Source: Humulus lupulus (Eukaryota > Streptophyta > Magnoliopsida > Rosales > Cannabaceae). From it: 64,000 nt of DNA. Below the pieces are notes generated by a model that ran no database searches, was not told the DNA's origin, and worked only from the letters and a program-made list of their open reading frames with translations. A program made the translations under genes and the position numbers. This document shows positions 40,091-53,900 of the stretch, piece by piece (positions within the stretch are counted from its first letter, which is position 1; every line of letters begins with the position of its first letter). The DNA lies in contig NC_084793.1 of the NCBI RefSeq assembly GCF_963169125.1, positions 95,747,071 through 95,811,070 on the forward strand, in the 5' to 3' direction.

Positions 40091-40899
40091 TTCAAATTGA
40101 TTAATCGATGTTTTTCTTAAAAAGCACGAGATATCAATAAAGAATTAATGCGAACTAAGTTTTTCAAAATCAATGTCCTGGATGCAACCAGGTCCTAAAC
40201 TTAGAAGTTGATTCAAATTGATTAATCGATGTTTTTCTTAAAAAGCACGAGATATCAATAAAGAATTAACGCGAACTAAGTTTCTCAAAATCAATGTCCT
40301 GGATGCAACCAGGTCCTAAACTTAGAAGTTGATTCAAATTGATTAATCGATGTTTTTCTTAAAAGCACGAGATATCAATAAAGAATTAACGCGAACTAAG
40401 TTTTTCAAAATCAATATCCTGGAAATAACCAGGTACTAAACTTAGAAGTGGATTCAAATTGATTAATTAATGTTTTTCTTAAAAAGCACGAGATATTAAT
40501 AAAAAAATTAATGCGAACTAATTTTTTCAAAATCAATGTCCTGGGTGAAACCAGGTCCTAAACTTTGAAGTCGATTCAAATTGATTAATCGATGTTTTTC
40601 TTAAAAAGCACGAGATATCAATAAAGAATTAATGCGAACTAAGTTTTTCAAAATCAATGTCCTGGATGCAACCAGGTCCTAAACTTAGAAGTTGATTCAA
40701 ATTGATTAATCGATGTTTTTCTTAAAAGGCACGAGATATCAATAATGAATTAACGCGAACTAAGTTTGTCAAAATCAATGTCCTGGATGCAACCAGGTCC
40801 TAAACTTAGAAGTTGATTCAAATTGATTAATCGATGTTTTTCTTAAAAGCACGAGATATCAATAAAGAATTAACGCGAACTAAGTTTTTCAAAATCAAT

Positions 40900-43800
40900 A
40901 TCCTGGAAATAACCAGGTCCTAAACTTAGAAGTTGATTCAAATTGATTAATTGATGTTTTTCTTAAAAAACACGAGATATCGATAAAGAATTAACGTGAA
41001 CTAAGTTTTTCAAAATCAATATCCTGGAAATAACCAGGTCCTAAACTTAGAAGTTGATTCAAATTGATTAATCGATGTTTTTCTTAAAAGCACGAGATAT
41101 CAATAAAGAATTAACGCGAACTAAGTTTTTCAAAATCAATATCCTGGAAATAACATGGTACTAAACTTAGAAGTTGATTCAAATTGATTAATTGAAGTTT
41201 TTCTTAAAAAACATGAGATATCAATAAAGAATTAACGTGAACAAAGCTTTTCAAAATCAGTATCCTGGAAATAACCAGGTCCTAAACTTAGAAGTTGATT
41301 CAAATTGATTAATTGATGTTTTTCTTAAAAAACATGAGATATCAATAAAGAATTAACGTGAACTAAGATTTTCAAAATCAATATCCTGGAAATTAGCAGG
41401 TCCTAAACATAGAAGTTGATTCAAATTAATTAATCGATGTTTTTCTTAAAAAGCACGAGATATCAATAAAGAATTAACGCGAACTAAGTTTCTCAAAATC
41501 AATGTCCTGGACGCAACCAGGTCCTAAACTTAGAAGTTGATTCAAATTGATTAATCGATGTTTTTCTTAAAAAGCACGAGATATCAATAAAGAATTAATG
41601 CGAACTAAGTTTTTCAAAATCAATGTCCTGGATACAACCAGGTCCTAAATTTAGAAGTTGATTCAAATTGATTAATCGATGTTTTTCTTAAAAGCACGAG
41701 ATATCAATAAAGAATTAACGCGAACTATATTTTTCAAAATCAATATCCTGGAAATAACCAGGTACTAAACTTAGAAGTTGATTCAAATTGATTAATTGAT
41801 GTTTTTCTTAAAAAGCAAGAGATATTAATAAAAAAATTAATGCGAACTAAGTTTTTCAAAATCAATGTCCTGGATGAAACCAGGTCCTAAACTTAGAAGT
41901 TGATTAAAATTGATTAATCGATGTTTTTCTTAAAATGCACGAGATATCAATAAAGAATTAACGCGAACTAAGTTTTTCAAAATCAATATCCTGGAAATAA
42001 CCAGGTCCTAAACTTAGAAGTTGATTCAAATTGATTAATCGATGTTTTTCTTAAAAAGCACGAGATATCAATAAAGAATTAACGCGAACTAAGTTTTTCA
42101 AAATCAATATCCTAGAAATAACTAGGTCCTAAACATAGAAGTTTATTCAAATTGATTAATCTATGTCTTTCTTAAAAAACACGAGATATTAATAAAAAAA
42201 TTAATGCGAACTAAGCTTTTCAAAATCAATGTCCTGGATGCAACCAGGTCCTAAACTTAGAAGTTGATTTAAATTGATTAATCCTTGTTTTTCTTAAAAA
42301 GCAAGAGATATTAATAAAAAAATTAATGCGAACTAAGTTTTTCAAAATCAATGTCCTGGATGAAACCAGGTTCTAAACTTAGAAGTTGATTCAAATTGAT
42401 TAATCGATGTATTTCTTAAAAAGCACGAGATATCAATAAAGAATTAATGCGAACTAAGTTATCAAAATCAATGTCCTGGATGCAACCAGGTCCTAAACTT
42501 AGAAGTTGATTCAAATTGATTAATCGATGTTTTTCTTAAAAAGCACGAGATATCAATAAAGAATTAACGCAAACTAAGTTTCTCAAAATCACTGTCCTGG
42601 ATGCAACCAGGTCCTAAACTTAGAAGTTGATTCAAATTGATTAATCGATGTTTTTCTTAAAAGCACGAGATATCAATAAAGAATTAACGCGAACTAAGTT
42701 TTTCAAAATCAATATCCTGGAAATAACCAGGTCCTAAACTTAGAAGTTGATTCAAATTGATTAATCGATGTTTTTCTTAAAAAGCACGAGATATCAATAA
42801 AGAATTAACGCGAACTAATTTTTAAAAATCAATATCCGGGAAATAACTAGGTCCTAAACTTAGAAGTTGATTTAAAATGATCAGTCGATGTCTTTCTTAA
42901 AAAACACGAGATATCAATAAAGAATTAACGTGAACTAAGTTTTTCAAAATCAATATCCTGGAAATAACCAGGTCCTAAACTTAGAAGTTTATTCAAATTG
43001 ATTAATCCACGTTTTTCTTAAAAAGCACGAGATATCAATAAAGAATTAATGCGAACTAAGTGTTTCAAAATCAATGTCCTGGATGCAACCAGGTCCTAAA
43101 CTTAGAAGTTGATTCAAATTGATTAATTGATGTTTTTCTTAAAAAACACGAGATATCAATAAAGAATTAACGCGAACTAAGTTTCTCAAAATCAATGTCC
43201 TGGATGCAACCAGGTCCTAAATTTAGAAGTTGATTCAAATTGATTAATCGATGTTTTTCTTAAAACGCACGAGATATCAATAAAGAATTAACGCGAACTA
43301 AGTTTTTCAAAATCAATGTCCTGGATGCAACCAGGTCCTAAACTTAGAAGTTGATTCAAATTGATTAATCGATGTTTTTCTTAAAAGCACGAGATATCAA
43401 TAAAGAATTAACGCGAACTAAGTTTTTCAAAATCAATAACCTGGAAATAACCAGGTACTAAACTTAGAAGTTGATTCAAATTGATTAATTGATGTTTTTC
43501 TTAAAAAGCAAGAGATATTAATAAAAAAATTAATCCGAACTAAGTTTTTCAAAATCAATGTCCTGGATGAAACCAGGTCCTAAACTTAGAAGTAAATTCA
43601 AATTGATTAATCGATGTTGTTCTTAAAAAGCACGAGATATCAATAAAGAATTAATGCGAACTAAGTTTTTCAAAATCAATGTCCTGGATGCAACCAGGTC
43701 CTAAACTTAGAAGTTGATTCATATTGATTAATCGATGTTTTTCTTAAAAAGCACGAGATATCAATAAAGAATTAATGCGAACTAAGTTTTTCAAAATCAA

Positions 43801-46800
43801 TGTCCTGGATGCAACCAGGTCCTAAACTTAGAAGTTGATTCAAATTGATTAATCGATGTTTTTCTTAAAATGCACGAGATATCAATAAAGAATTAACGCG
43901 AACTAAGTTTTTCAAAATCAATATCCTGGAAATAACCAGGTCCTAAACTTAGAAGTTGATTCAAATTGATTAATTGATGTTTTTCTTAAAAAACACGAGA
44001 TATCGATAAAGAATTAACGTGAACTAAGTTTTTCAAAATCAATATCCTGGAAATAACCAGGTCCTAAACTTAGAAGTTGATTCAAATTGATTAATCGATG
44101 TTTTTCTTAAAAGCACGAGATATCAATAAAGAATTAACGCGAACTAAGTTTTTCAAAATCAATATCCTGGAAATAACATGGTACTAAACTTAGAAGTTGA
44201 TTCAAATTGATTAATTGATGTTTTTCTTAAAAAACATGAGATATCAATAAAGAATTAACGTGAACAAAGCTTTTCAAAATCAGTATCCTGGAAATAACCA
44301 GGTCCTAAACTTAGAAGTTGATTCAAATTGATTAATTGATGTTTTTCTAAAAAAACATGAGATATCAATAAAGAATTAACGTGAACTAAGATTTTCAAAA
44401 TCAATATCCTGGAAATTAGCAGGTCCTAAACATAGAAGTTGATTCAAATTAATTAATCGATGTTTTTCTTAAAAAGCACGAGATATCAATAAAGAATTAA
44501 CGCGAACTAAGTTTCTCAAAATCAATGTCCTGGACGCAACCAGGTCCTAAACTTAGAAGTTGATTCAAATTGATTAATCGATGTTTTTCTTAAAAAGCAC
44601 GAGATATCAATAAAGAATTAATGCGAACTAAGTTTTTCAAAATCAATGTCCTGGATACAACCAGGTCCTAAATTTAGAAGTTGATTCAAATTGATTAATC
44701 GATGTTTTTCTTAAAAGCACGAGATATCAATAAAGAATTAACGCGAACTATATTTTTCAAAATCAATATCCTGGAAATAACCAGGTACTAAACTTAGAAG
44801 TTGATTCAAATTGATTAATTGATGTTTTTCTTAAAAAGCAAGAGATATTAATAAAAAAATTAATGCGAACTAAGTTTTTCAAAATCAATGTCCTGGATGA
44901 AACCAGGTCCTAAACTTAGAATTTGATTAAAATTGATTAATCGATGTTTTTCTTAAAATGCACGAGATATCAATAAAGAATTAACGCGAACTAAGTTTTT
45001 CAAAATCAATATCCTGGAAATAACCAGGTCCTAAACTTAGAAGTTGATTCAAATTGATTAATCGATGTTTTTCTTAAAAAGCACGAGATATCAATAAAGA
45101 ATTAACGCGAACTAAGTTTTTCAAAATCAATATCCTAGAAATAACTAGGTCCTAAACTTAGAAGTTTATTCAAATTGATTAATCTATGTCTTTCTTAAAA
45201 AACACGAGATATTAATAAAAAAATTAATGCGAACTAAGCTTTTCAAAATCAATGTCCTGGATGCAACCAGGTCCTAAACTTAGAAGTTGATTTAAATTGA
45301 TTAATCCTTGTTTTTCTTAAAAAGCAAGAGATATTAATAAAAAAATTAATGCGAACTAAGTTTTTCAAAATCAATGTCCTGGATGAAACCAGGTTCTAAA
45401 CTTAGAAGTTGATTCAAATTGATTAATCGATGTATTTCTTAAAAAGCACGAGATATCAATAAAGAATTAATGCGAACTAAGTTATCAAAATCAATGTCCT
45501 GGATGCAACCAGGTCCTAAACTTAGAAGTTGATTCAAATTGATTAATCGATGTTTTTCTTAAAAAGCACGAGATATCAATAAAGAATTAACGCAAACTAA
45601 GTTTCTCAAAATCACTGTCCTGGATGCAACCAGGTCCTAAACTTAGAAGTTGATTCAAATTGATTAATCGATGTTTTTCTTAAAAGCACGAGATATCAAT
45701 AAAGAATTAACGCGAACTAAGTTTTTCAAAATCAATATCCTGGAAATAACCAGGTCCTAAACTTAGAAGTTGATTCAAATTGATTAATCGATGTTTTTCT
45801 TAAAAAGCACGAGATATCAATAAAGAATTAACGCGAACTAATTTTTAAAAATCAATATCCGGGAAATAACTAGGTCCTAAACTTAGAAGTTGATTTAAAA
45901 TGATCAGTCGATGTCTTTCTTAAAAAACACGAGATATCAATAAAGAATTAACGTGAACTAAGTTTTTCAAAATCAATATCCTGGAAATAACCAGGTCCTA
46001 AACTTAGAAGTTTATTCAAATTGATTAATCCACGTTTTTCTTAAAAAGCACGAGATATCAATAAAGAATTAATGCGAACTAAGTGTTTCAAAATCAATGT
46101 CCTGGATGCAACCAGGTCCTAAACTTAGAAGTTGATTCAAATTGATTAATTGATGTTTTTCTTAAAAAACACGAGATATCAATAAAGAATTAACGCGAAC
46201 TAAGTTTCTCAAAATCAATGTCCTGGATGCAACCAGGTCCTAAATTTAGAAGTTGATTCAAATTGATTAATCGATGTTTTTCTTAAAACGCACGAGATAT
46301 CAATAAAGAATTAACGCGAACTAAGTTTTTCAAAATCAATGTCCTGGATGCAACCAGGTCCTAAACTTAGAAGTTGATTCAAATTGATTAATCGATGTTT
46401 TTCTTAAAAGCACGAGATATCAATAAAGAATTAACGCGAACTAAGTTTTTCAAAATCAATATCCTGGAAATAACCAGGTACTAAACTTAGAAGTTGATTC
46501 AAATTGATTAATTGATGTTTTTCTTAAAAAGCAAGAGATATTAATAAAAAAATTAATCCGAACTAAGTTTTTCAAAATCAATGTCCTGGATGAAACCAGG
46601 TCCTAAACTTAGAAGTAAATTCAAATTGATTAATCGATGTTGTTCTTAAAAAGCACGAGATATCAATAAAGAATTAATGCGAACTAAGTTTTTCAAAATC
46701 AATGTCCTGGATGCAACCAGGTCCTAAACTTAGAAGTTGATTCATATTGATTAATCGATGTTTTTCTTAAAAAGCACGAGATATCAATAAAGAATTAATG

Positions 46801-46944
46801 CGAACTAAGTTTTTCAAAATCAATGTCCTGGATGCAACCAGGTCCTAAACTTAGAAGTTGATTCAAATTGATTAATCGATGTTTTTCTTAAAATGCACGA
46901 GATATCAATAAAGAATTAACGCGAACTAAGTTTTTCAAAATCAA
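40900..46944. repeat. Near-identical 3023-bp tandem duplication (25 monomers)
   Basis: Unit 1 (about 40900-43920) and unit 2 (about 43921-46944) share every rare variant at a constant 3023-bp offset: ATATCGATAAAG (40981/44004), AACTATATTTTTC (41725/44748), CCTAGAAATAACTAGG (42111/45134), GATTAATCTATG (42162/45185), AAGTTATCAAAATC, and TTTTTAAAAATC followed by CCGGG (42836/45859). Only a handful of differences were seen by eye, for example ATTGAAGTTT (41194) against ATTGATGTTT, a lost T in CTAAAAAAACATG (44348), AATAACCTGG (43437) against AATATCCTGG, and AGAATTTG (44919) against AGAAGTTG. This is the youngest large duplication in the window. Confidence 0.92.
42111..42126. repeat. Dyad variant CCTAG-N6-CTAGG with both arms changed
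   Basis: Most monomers carry CCTGG-N6-CCAGG. A frequent subtype has CTAGG in the right arm, which mismatches the left CCTGG. Here the left arm is CCTAG, so the pair CCTAG/CTAGG is again perfectly complementary. The same variant is present in the 3023-bp duplicate at 45134-45149, so it counts as a single event. Confidence 0.8.
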
Positions 46945-49900
46945 TATCCTGGAAATAACCAGGTACTAAACTTAGAAGTTGATTCAAATTGATTAATTGA
47001 TGTTTTTCTTAAAAAACATGAGATATCAATAAAGAATTAACGTGAACAAATCTTTTCAAAATCAGTATCCTGGAAATAACTAGGTCCTAAACTTAGAAGT
47101 TTATTCAAATTGATTAATTGATGTTTTTCTAAAAAAACATGAGATATCAATAAAGAATTAACGTGAACTAAGCCTTTCAAAATCAATATCCTGGAAATAA
47201 CCAGGTCCTAAACTTAGAAGTTGATTCAAATTAATTAATCGATGTTTTTCTTAAAAAGCACGAGATATCAATAAAGAACTAACGCGAACTAAGTTTCTCA
47301 AAATCAATGTCCTGGATGCAACCAGGTCCTAAACTTAGAAGTTGATTAAAATTGATTAATCGATGTTTTTCTTAAAATGCACGAGATATCAATAAAGAAT
47401 TAACGCGAACTAAGTCTTTCAAAATCAATATCCTGGAAATAACAAGGTCCTAAACTCAGAAGTTGATTCAAATTGATTAATCGATGTTTTTCTTAAAAAG
47501 CACGAGATATCAATAAAGAATTAACGCGAACTAAGTTTTTCAAAATCAATATCCTGGAAATAACTAGGTCCTAAACTTAGAAGTTTATTCAAATTGATTA
47601 ATCGATGTCTTTCTTAAAAAACACGAGATATTAATAAAAAAATTAATGCGAACTAAGTTTTTCAAAATCAATGTCTTGGATGCAACCAGGTCCTAAACTT
47701 AGAAGTTGATTTAAATTGATTAATCCATGTTTTTCTTAAAAAGCAAGAGATATTAATAAAAAAATTAATGCGAACTAAGTTTTTCAAAATCAATATCCTG
47801 GAAATAACCAGGTACTAAACTTAGAAGTTGATTCAAATTGATTAATTGATGTTTTTCTGAAAAAGCAAGAGATATTAATAAAAAAATTAATGCGAACTAA
47901 GTTTTTCAAAATCAATGTCCTGGATGAAACCAGGTCCTAAACTTAGAAGTTGATTCAAATTGATTAATCGATGTTTTTCTTAAAAAGCACGAGATATCAA
48001 TAAAGAATTAATGCGAACTAAGTTTTTCAAAATCAATGTCCTGGATGCAACCAGGTCCTAAACTTAGAAGTTGATTCAAATTGATTAATCGATGTTTTTC
48101 TTAAAAGCACGAGATATCAATAAAGAATTAACGCGAACTAAGTTTTTCAAAATCAATATCCTGGAAATAACCAGGTCCTAAACTTAGAAGTTGATTCAAA
48201 TTGATTAATCGATGTTTTTCTTAAAAGGCACGAGATATCAATAAAGAATTAACGCGAACTAAGTTTTTCAAAATCAATATCCTGGAAATAACTAGGTCCT
48301 AAACTTAGAAGTTGATTTAAAATGATCAGTCGATGTCTTTCTTAAAAAACACGAGATATCAATAAAGAATTAACGTGAACTAAGTTTTTCAAAATCAATA
48401 TCCTCGAAATAACCAGGTCCTAAACTTAGAAGTTTATTCAAATTGATTAATCCATGTTTTTCTTAAAAAGCACGAGATATCAATAAAGAATTAATGCGAA
48501 CTAAGTTTTTCAAGATCAATGTCCTGGATGCAACCAGGTCCTAAACTTAGAAGTTGATTCAAATTGATTAATTGATGTTTTTCTTAAAAAACACGAGATA
48601 TCAATAAAGAATTAACGTGAACTAAGTTTTTCAAAATCAGTATCCTGGAAATAACCAGGTCCTAAACTTAGAAGTTGATTCAAATTGATTAATCGATGTT
48701 TTTCTTAAAAGCACGAGATATCAATAAAGAATTAACGCGAACTAAGTTTTTCAAAATCAATATCCTGGAAATAACCAGGTACTAAACTTAGAAGTTGATT
48801 TAAATTGATTAATTGATGTTTTTCTTAAAAAACATGAGATATCAATAAAGAATTAACGTGAACAAAGCTTTTCAAAATCAGTATCCTGGAAATAACCAGG
48901 TCCTAAACTTAGAAGTTGATTCAAATTGACTAATCGATGTTTTTCTTAAAAATCACGAGATATCAATAAAGAATTAACGCGAACTAAGTTTCTCAAAATC
49001 AGTGTCCTGGATGCAACAAGGTCCTAAACTTAGAAGTTGATTCAAATTGATTAATCGATGTTTTTCTTAAAAGCACGAGATATCAATAAAGAATTAACGC
49101 GAACTAAGTTTTTCAAAATCAATATCCTGGAAATAACCAGGTACTAAACTTAGAAGTTGATTCAAATTGATTAATTGATGTTTTTCTTAAAAAACATGAG
49201 ATATCAATAAAGAATTAACGTGAACAAAGCTTTTCGAAATCAGTATCCTGGAAATAACCAGGTCCTAAACTTAGAAGTTGATTGAAATTGATTAATTGAT
49301 GTTTTTCTTAAAAAACATGAGATATCAATAAAGAATTAACGTGAACTAAGATTTTCAAAATCAATATCCTGGAAATTAGCAGGTCCTAAACTTAGAAGTT
49401 GATTCAAATTAATTAATCGATGTTTTTCTTAAAAAGCACGAGATATCAATACAGAATTACCGCGAACTAAGTTTCTCAAAATCAATGTCCGGGATGCAAC
49501 CAGGTCCTAAACTTAGAAGTTGATTCAAATTGATTAATCGATGTTTTTCTTAAAAGGCACGAGATATCAATAAAGAATTAATGCGAACTAAGTTTTTCAA
49601 AATCAATGTCCTGGATGCAACCAGGTCCTAAACTTAGAAGTTGATTCAAATTGATTAATCGATGTTTTTCTTTAAAAGCACGAGATATCATTAAAGAATT
49701 AACGCGAACTAAGTTTCTCAAAATCAATGTCCTGGATGCAACCAGGTCCTAAACTTAGAAGTTGATTCAAATTGATTAATCGATGTTTTTCTTAAAAGCA
49801 CGAGATATCAATAAAGAATTAACGCGAACTAAGTTTTTCAAAATCAATATCCTGGAAATAACCAGGTACTAAACTTAGAAGTGGATTCAAATTGATTAAT

Positions 49901-50989
49901 TAATGTTTTTCTTAAAAAGCACGAGATATTAATAAAAAAATTAATGCGAACTAAGTTTTTCAAAATCAATGTCCTGGGTGAAACCAGGTCCTAAACTTTG
50001 AAGTCGATTCAAATTGATTAATCGATGTTTTTCTTAAAAAGCACGAGATATCAATAAAGAATTAATGCGAACTAAGTTTTTCAAAATCAATGTCCTGGAT
50101 GCAACCAGGTCCTAAACTTAGAAGTTGATTCAAATTGATTAATCGATGTTTTTCTTAAAAAGCACGAGATATCAATAAAGAATTAACGCGAACTAAGTTT
50201 GTCAAAATCAATGTCCTGGATGCAACCAGGTCCTAAACTTAGAAGTTGATTCAAATTGATTAATCGATGTTTTTCTTAAAAGCACGAGATATCAATAAAG
50301 AATTAACGCGAACTAAGTTTTTCAAAATCAATATCCTGGAAATAACAAGGTACTAAACTTAGAAGTTGATTCAAATTGATTAATTGATGTTTTTCTTAAA
50401 AAACATGAGATATCAATAAAGAATTAACGTGAACAAAGCTTTTCAAAATCAGTATCCTGGAAATAACCAGGTCCTAAACTTAGAAGTTGATTCAAATTGA
50501 TTAATTGATGTTTTTTTAAAAAACATGAGATATCAATAAAGAATTAACGTGAACTAAGATTTTCAAAATCAATATCCTGGAAATTAGCAGGTCCTAAACA
50601 TAGAAGTTGATTCAAATTAATTAATCGATGTTTTTCTTAAAAAGCACGAGATATCAATAAAGAATTAACGCGAACTAAGTTTCTCAAAATCAATGTCCTG
50701 GACGCAACCAGGTCCTAAACTTAGAAGTTGATTCAAATTGATTAATCGATGTTTTTCTTAAAAAGCACGAGATATCAATAAAGAATTAATGCGAACTAAG
50801 TTTTTCAAAATCAATGTCCTGGATACAACCAGGTCCTAAATTTAGAAGTTGATTCAAATTGATTAATCGATGTTTTTCTTAAAAGCACGAGATATCAATA
50901 AAGAATTAACGCGAACTATATTTTTCAAAATCAATATCCTGGAAATAACCAGGTACTAAACTTAGAAGTTGATTCAAATTGATTAATTG

Positions 50990-53900
50990 ATGTTTTTCTT
51001 AAATGCACGAGATATCAATAAAGAATTAACGCGAACTAAGTTTTTCAAAATCAATATCCTGGAAATAACCAGGTACTAAACTTAGAAGTGGATTCAAATT
51101 GATTAATTAATGTTTTTCTTAAAAAGCACGAGATATTAATAAAAAAATTAATGCGAACTAAGTTTTTCAAAATCAATGTCCTGGGTGAAACCAGGTCCTA
51201 AACTTTGAAGTCGATTCAAATTGATTAATCGATGTTTTTCTTAAAAAGCACGAGATATCAATAAAGAATTAATGCGAACTAAGTTTTTCAAAATCAATGT
51301 CCTGGATGCAACCAGGTCCTAAACTTAGAAGTTGATTCAAATTGATTAATCGATGTTTTTCTTAAAAAGCACGAGATATCAATAAAGAATTAACGCGAAC
51401 TAAGTTTGTCAAAATCAATGTCCTGGATGCAACCAGGTCCTAAACTTAGAAGTTGATTCAAATTGATTAATCGATGTTTTTTTTAAAAGCACGAGATATC
51501 AATAAAGAATTAACGCGAACTAAGTTTTTCAAAATCAATATCCTGGAAATAACCAGGTCCTAAACTTAGAAGTTGATTCAAATTGATTAATTGATGTTTT
51601 TCTTAAAAAACACGAGATATCGATAAAGAATTAACGTGAACTAAGTTTTTCAAAATCAATATCCTGGAAATAACCAGGTCCTAAACTTAGAAGTTGATTC
51701 AAATTGATTAATCGATGTTTTTCTTAAAAGCACGAGATATCAATAAAGAATTAACGCGAACTAAGTTTTTCAAAATCAATATCCTGGAAATAACAAGGTA
51801 CTAAACTTAGAAGTTGATTCAAATTGATTAATTGATGTTTTTCTTAAAAAACATGAGATATCAATAAAGAATTAACGTGAACAAAGCTTTTCAAAATCAG
51901 TATCCTGGAAATAACCAGGTCCTAAACTTAGAAGTTGATTCAAATTGATTAATTGATGTTTTTCTTAAAAAACATGAGATATCAATAAAGAATTAACGTG
52001 AACTAAGCTTTTCAAAATCAGTATCCTGGAAATAACCAGGTCCTAAACTTAGAAGTTGATTGAAATTGATTAATTGATGTTTTTCTTAAAAAACATGAGA
52101 TATCAATAAAGAATTAACGTGAACTAAGATTTTCAAAATCAATATCCTGGAAATTAGCAGGTCCTAAACTTAGAAGTTGATTCAAATTAATTAATCGATG
52201 TTTTTCTTAAAAAGCACGAGATATCAATAAAGAATTACCGCGAACTAAGTTTCTCAAAATCAATGTCCTGGATGCAACCAGGTCCTAAACTTAGAAGTTG
52301 ATTCAAATTGATTAATCGATGTTTTTCTTAAAAAGCACGAGATATCAATAAAGAATTAATGCGAACTAAGTTTTTCAAAATCAATGTCCTGGATGCAACC
52401 AGGTCCTAAACTTAGAAGTTGATTCAAATTGATTAATCGATGTTTTTCTTAAAAAGCACGAGATATCATTAAAGAATTAACGCGAACTAAGTTTCTCAAA
52501 ATCAATGTCCTGGATGCAACCAGGTCCTAAACTTAGAAGTTGATTCAAATTGATTAATCGATGTTTTTCTTAAAAGCACGAGATATCAATAAAGAATTAA
52601 CGCGAACTAAGTTTTTCAAAATCAATATCCTGGAAATAACCAGGTACTAAACTTAGAAGTGGATTCAAATTGATTAATTAATGTTTTTCTTAAAAAGCAC
52701 GAGATATTAATAAAAAAATTAATGCGAACTAAGTTTTTCAAAATCAATGTCCTGGGTGAAACCAGGTCCTAAACTTTGAAGTCGATTCAAATTGATTAAT
52801 CGATGTTTTTCTTAAAAAGCACGAGATATCAATAAAGAATTAATGCGAACTAAGTTTTTCAAAATCAATGTCCTGGATGCAACCAGGTCCTAAACTTAGA
52901 AGTTGATTCAAATTGATTAATCGATGTTTTTCTTAAAAAGCACGAGATATCAATAAAGAATTAACGCGAACTAAGTTTGTCAAAATCAATGTCCTGGATG
53001 CAACCAGGTCCTAAACTTAGAAGTTGATTCAAATTGATTAATCGATGTTTTTCTTAAAAGCACGAGATATCAATAAAGAATTAACGCGAACTAAGTTTTT
53101 CAAAATCAATATCCTGGAAATAACCAGGTCCTAAACTTAGAAGTTGATTCAAATTGATTAATTGATGTTTTTCTTAAAAAACACGAGATATCGATAAAGA
53201 ATTAACGTGAACTAAGTTTTTCAAAATCAATATCCTGGAAATAACCAGGTCCTAAACTTAGAAGTTGATTCAAATTGATTAATCGATGTTTTTCTTAAAA
53301 GCACGAGATATCAATAAAGAATTAACGCGAACTAAGTTTTTCAAAATCAATATCCTGGAAATAACAAGGTACTAAACTTTAAGTTGATTCAAATTGATTA
53401 ATTGATGTTTTTCTTAAAAAACATGAGATATCAATAAAGAATTAACGTGAACAAAGCTTTTCAAAATCAGTATCCTGGAAATAACCAGGTCCTAAACTTA
53501 GAAGTTGATTCAAATTGATTAATTGATGTTTTTCTTAAAAAACATGAGATATCAATAAAGAATTAACGTGAACTAAGATTTTCAAAATCAATATCCTGGA
53601 AATTAGCAGGTCCTAAACATAGAAGTTGATTCAAATTAATTAATCGATGTTTTTCTTAAAAAGCACGAGATATCAATAAAGAATTAACGCGAACTAAGTT
53701 TCTCAAAATCAATGTCCTGGACGCAACCAGGTCCTAAACTTAGAAGTTGATTCAAATTGATTAATCGATGTTTTTCTTAAAAAGCACGAGATATCAATAA
53801 AGAATTAATGCGAACTAAGTTTTTCAAAATCAATGTCCTGGATACAACCAGGTCCTAAATTTAGAAGTTGATTCAAATTGATTAATCGATGTTTTTCTTA

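Larger units (their letters stand above)
37450..50990. repeat. Segmental copies 9.2-9.7 kb apart
   Basis: Rare variants in 37.5-41.8 kb reappear in 47.1-50.9 kb. GCCTTTCAAAATC (37497/47172), TCCTCGAAATAACC (38727/48402), CTTTTCGAAATCAG (39561/49236) and ATTACCGCGAAC (39781/49456) are all 9675 bp apart. Further on, AGAAGTGGATTC (40448/49881) and CTGGGTGAAACC (40541/49974) are 9433 bp apart. AACTATATTTTTC (41725/50916) is 9191 bp apart. Each 242-bp drop is two monomers: the first follows from a local two-monomer duplication in the left copy, the second from a two-monomer difference near 50.3 kb. The right copy ends about 50990, where a 10-monomer (1208 bp) repeat of the 49.88-kb block begins. 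Confidence 0.88.
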
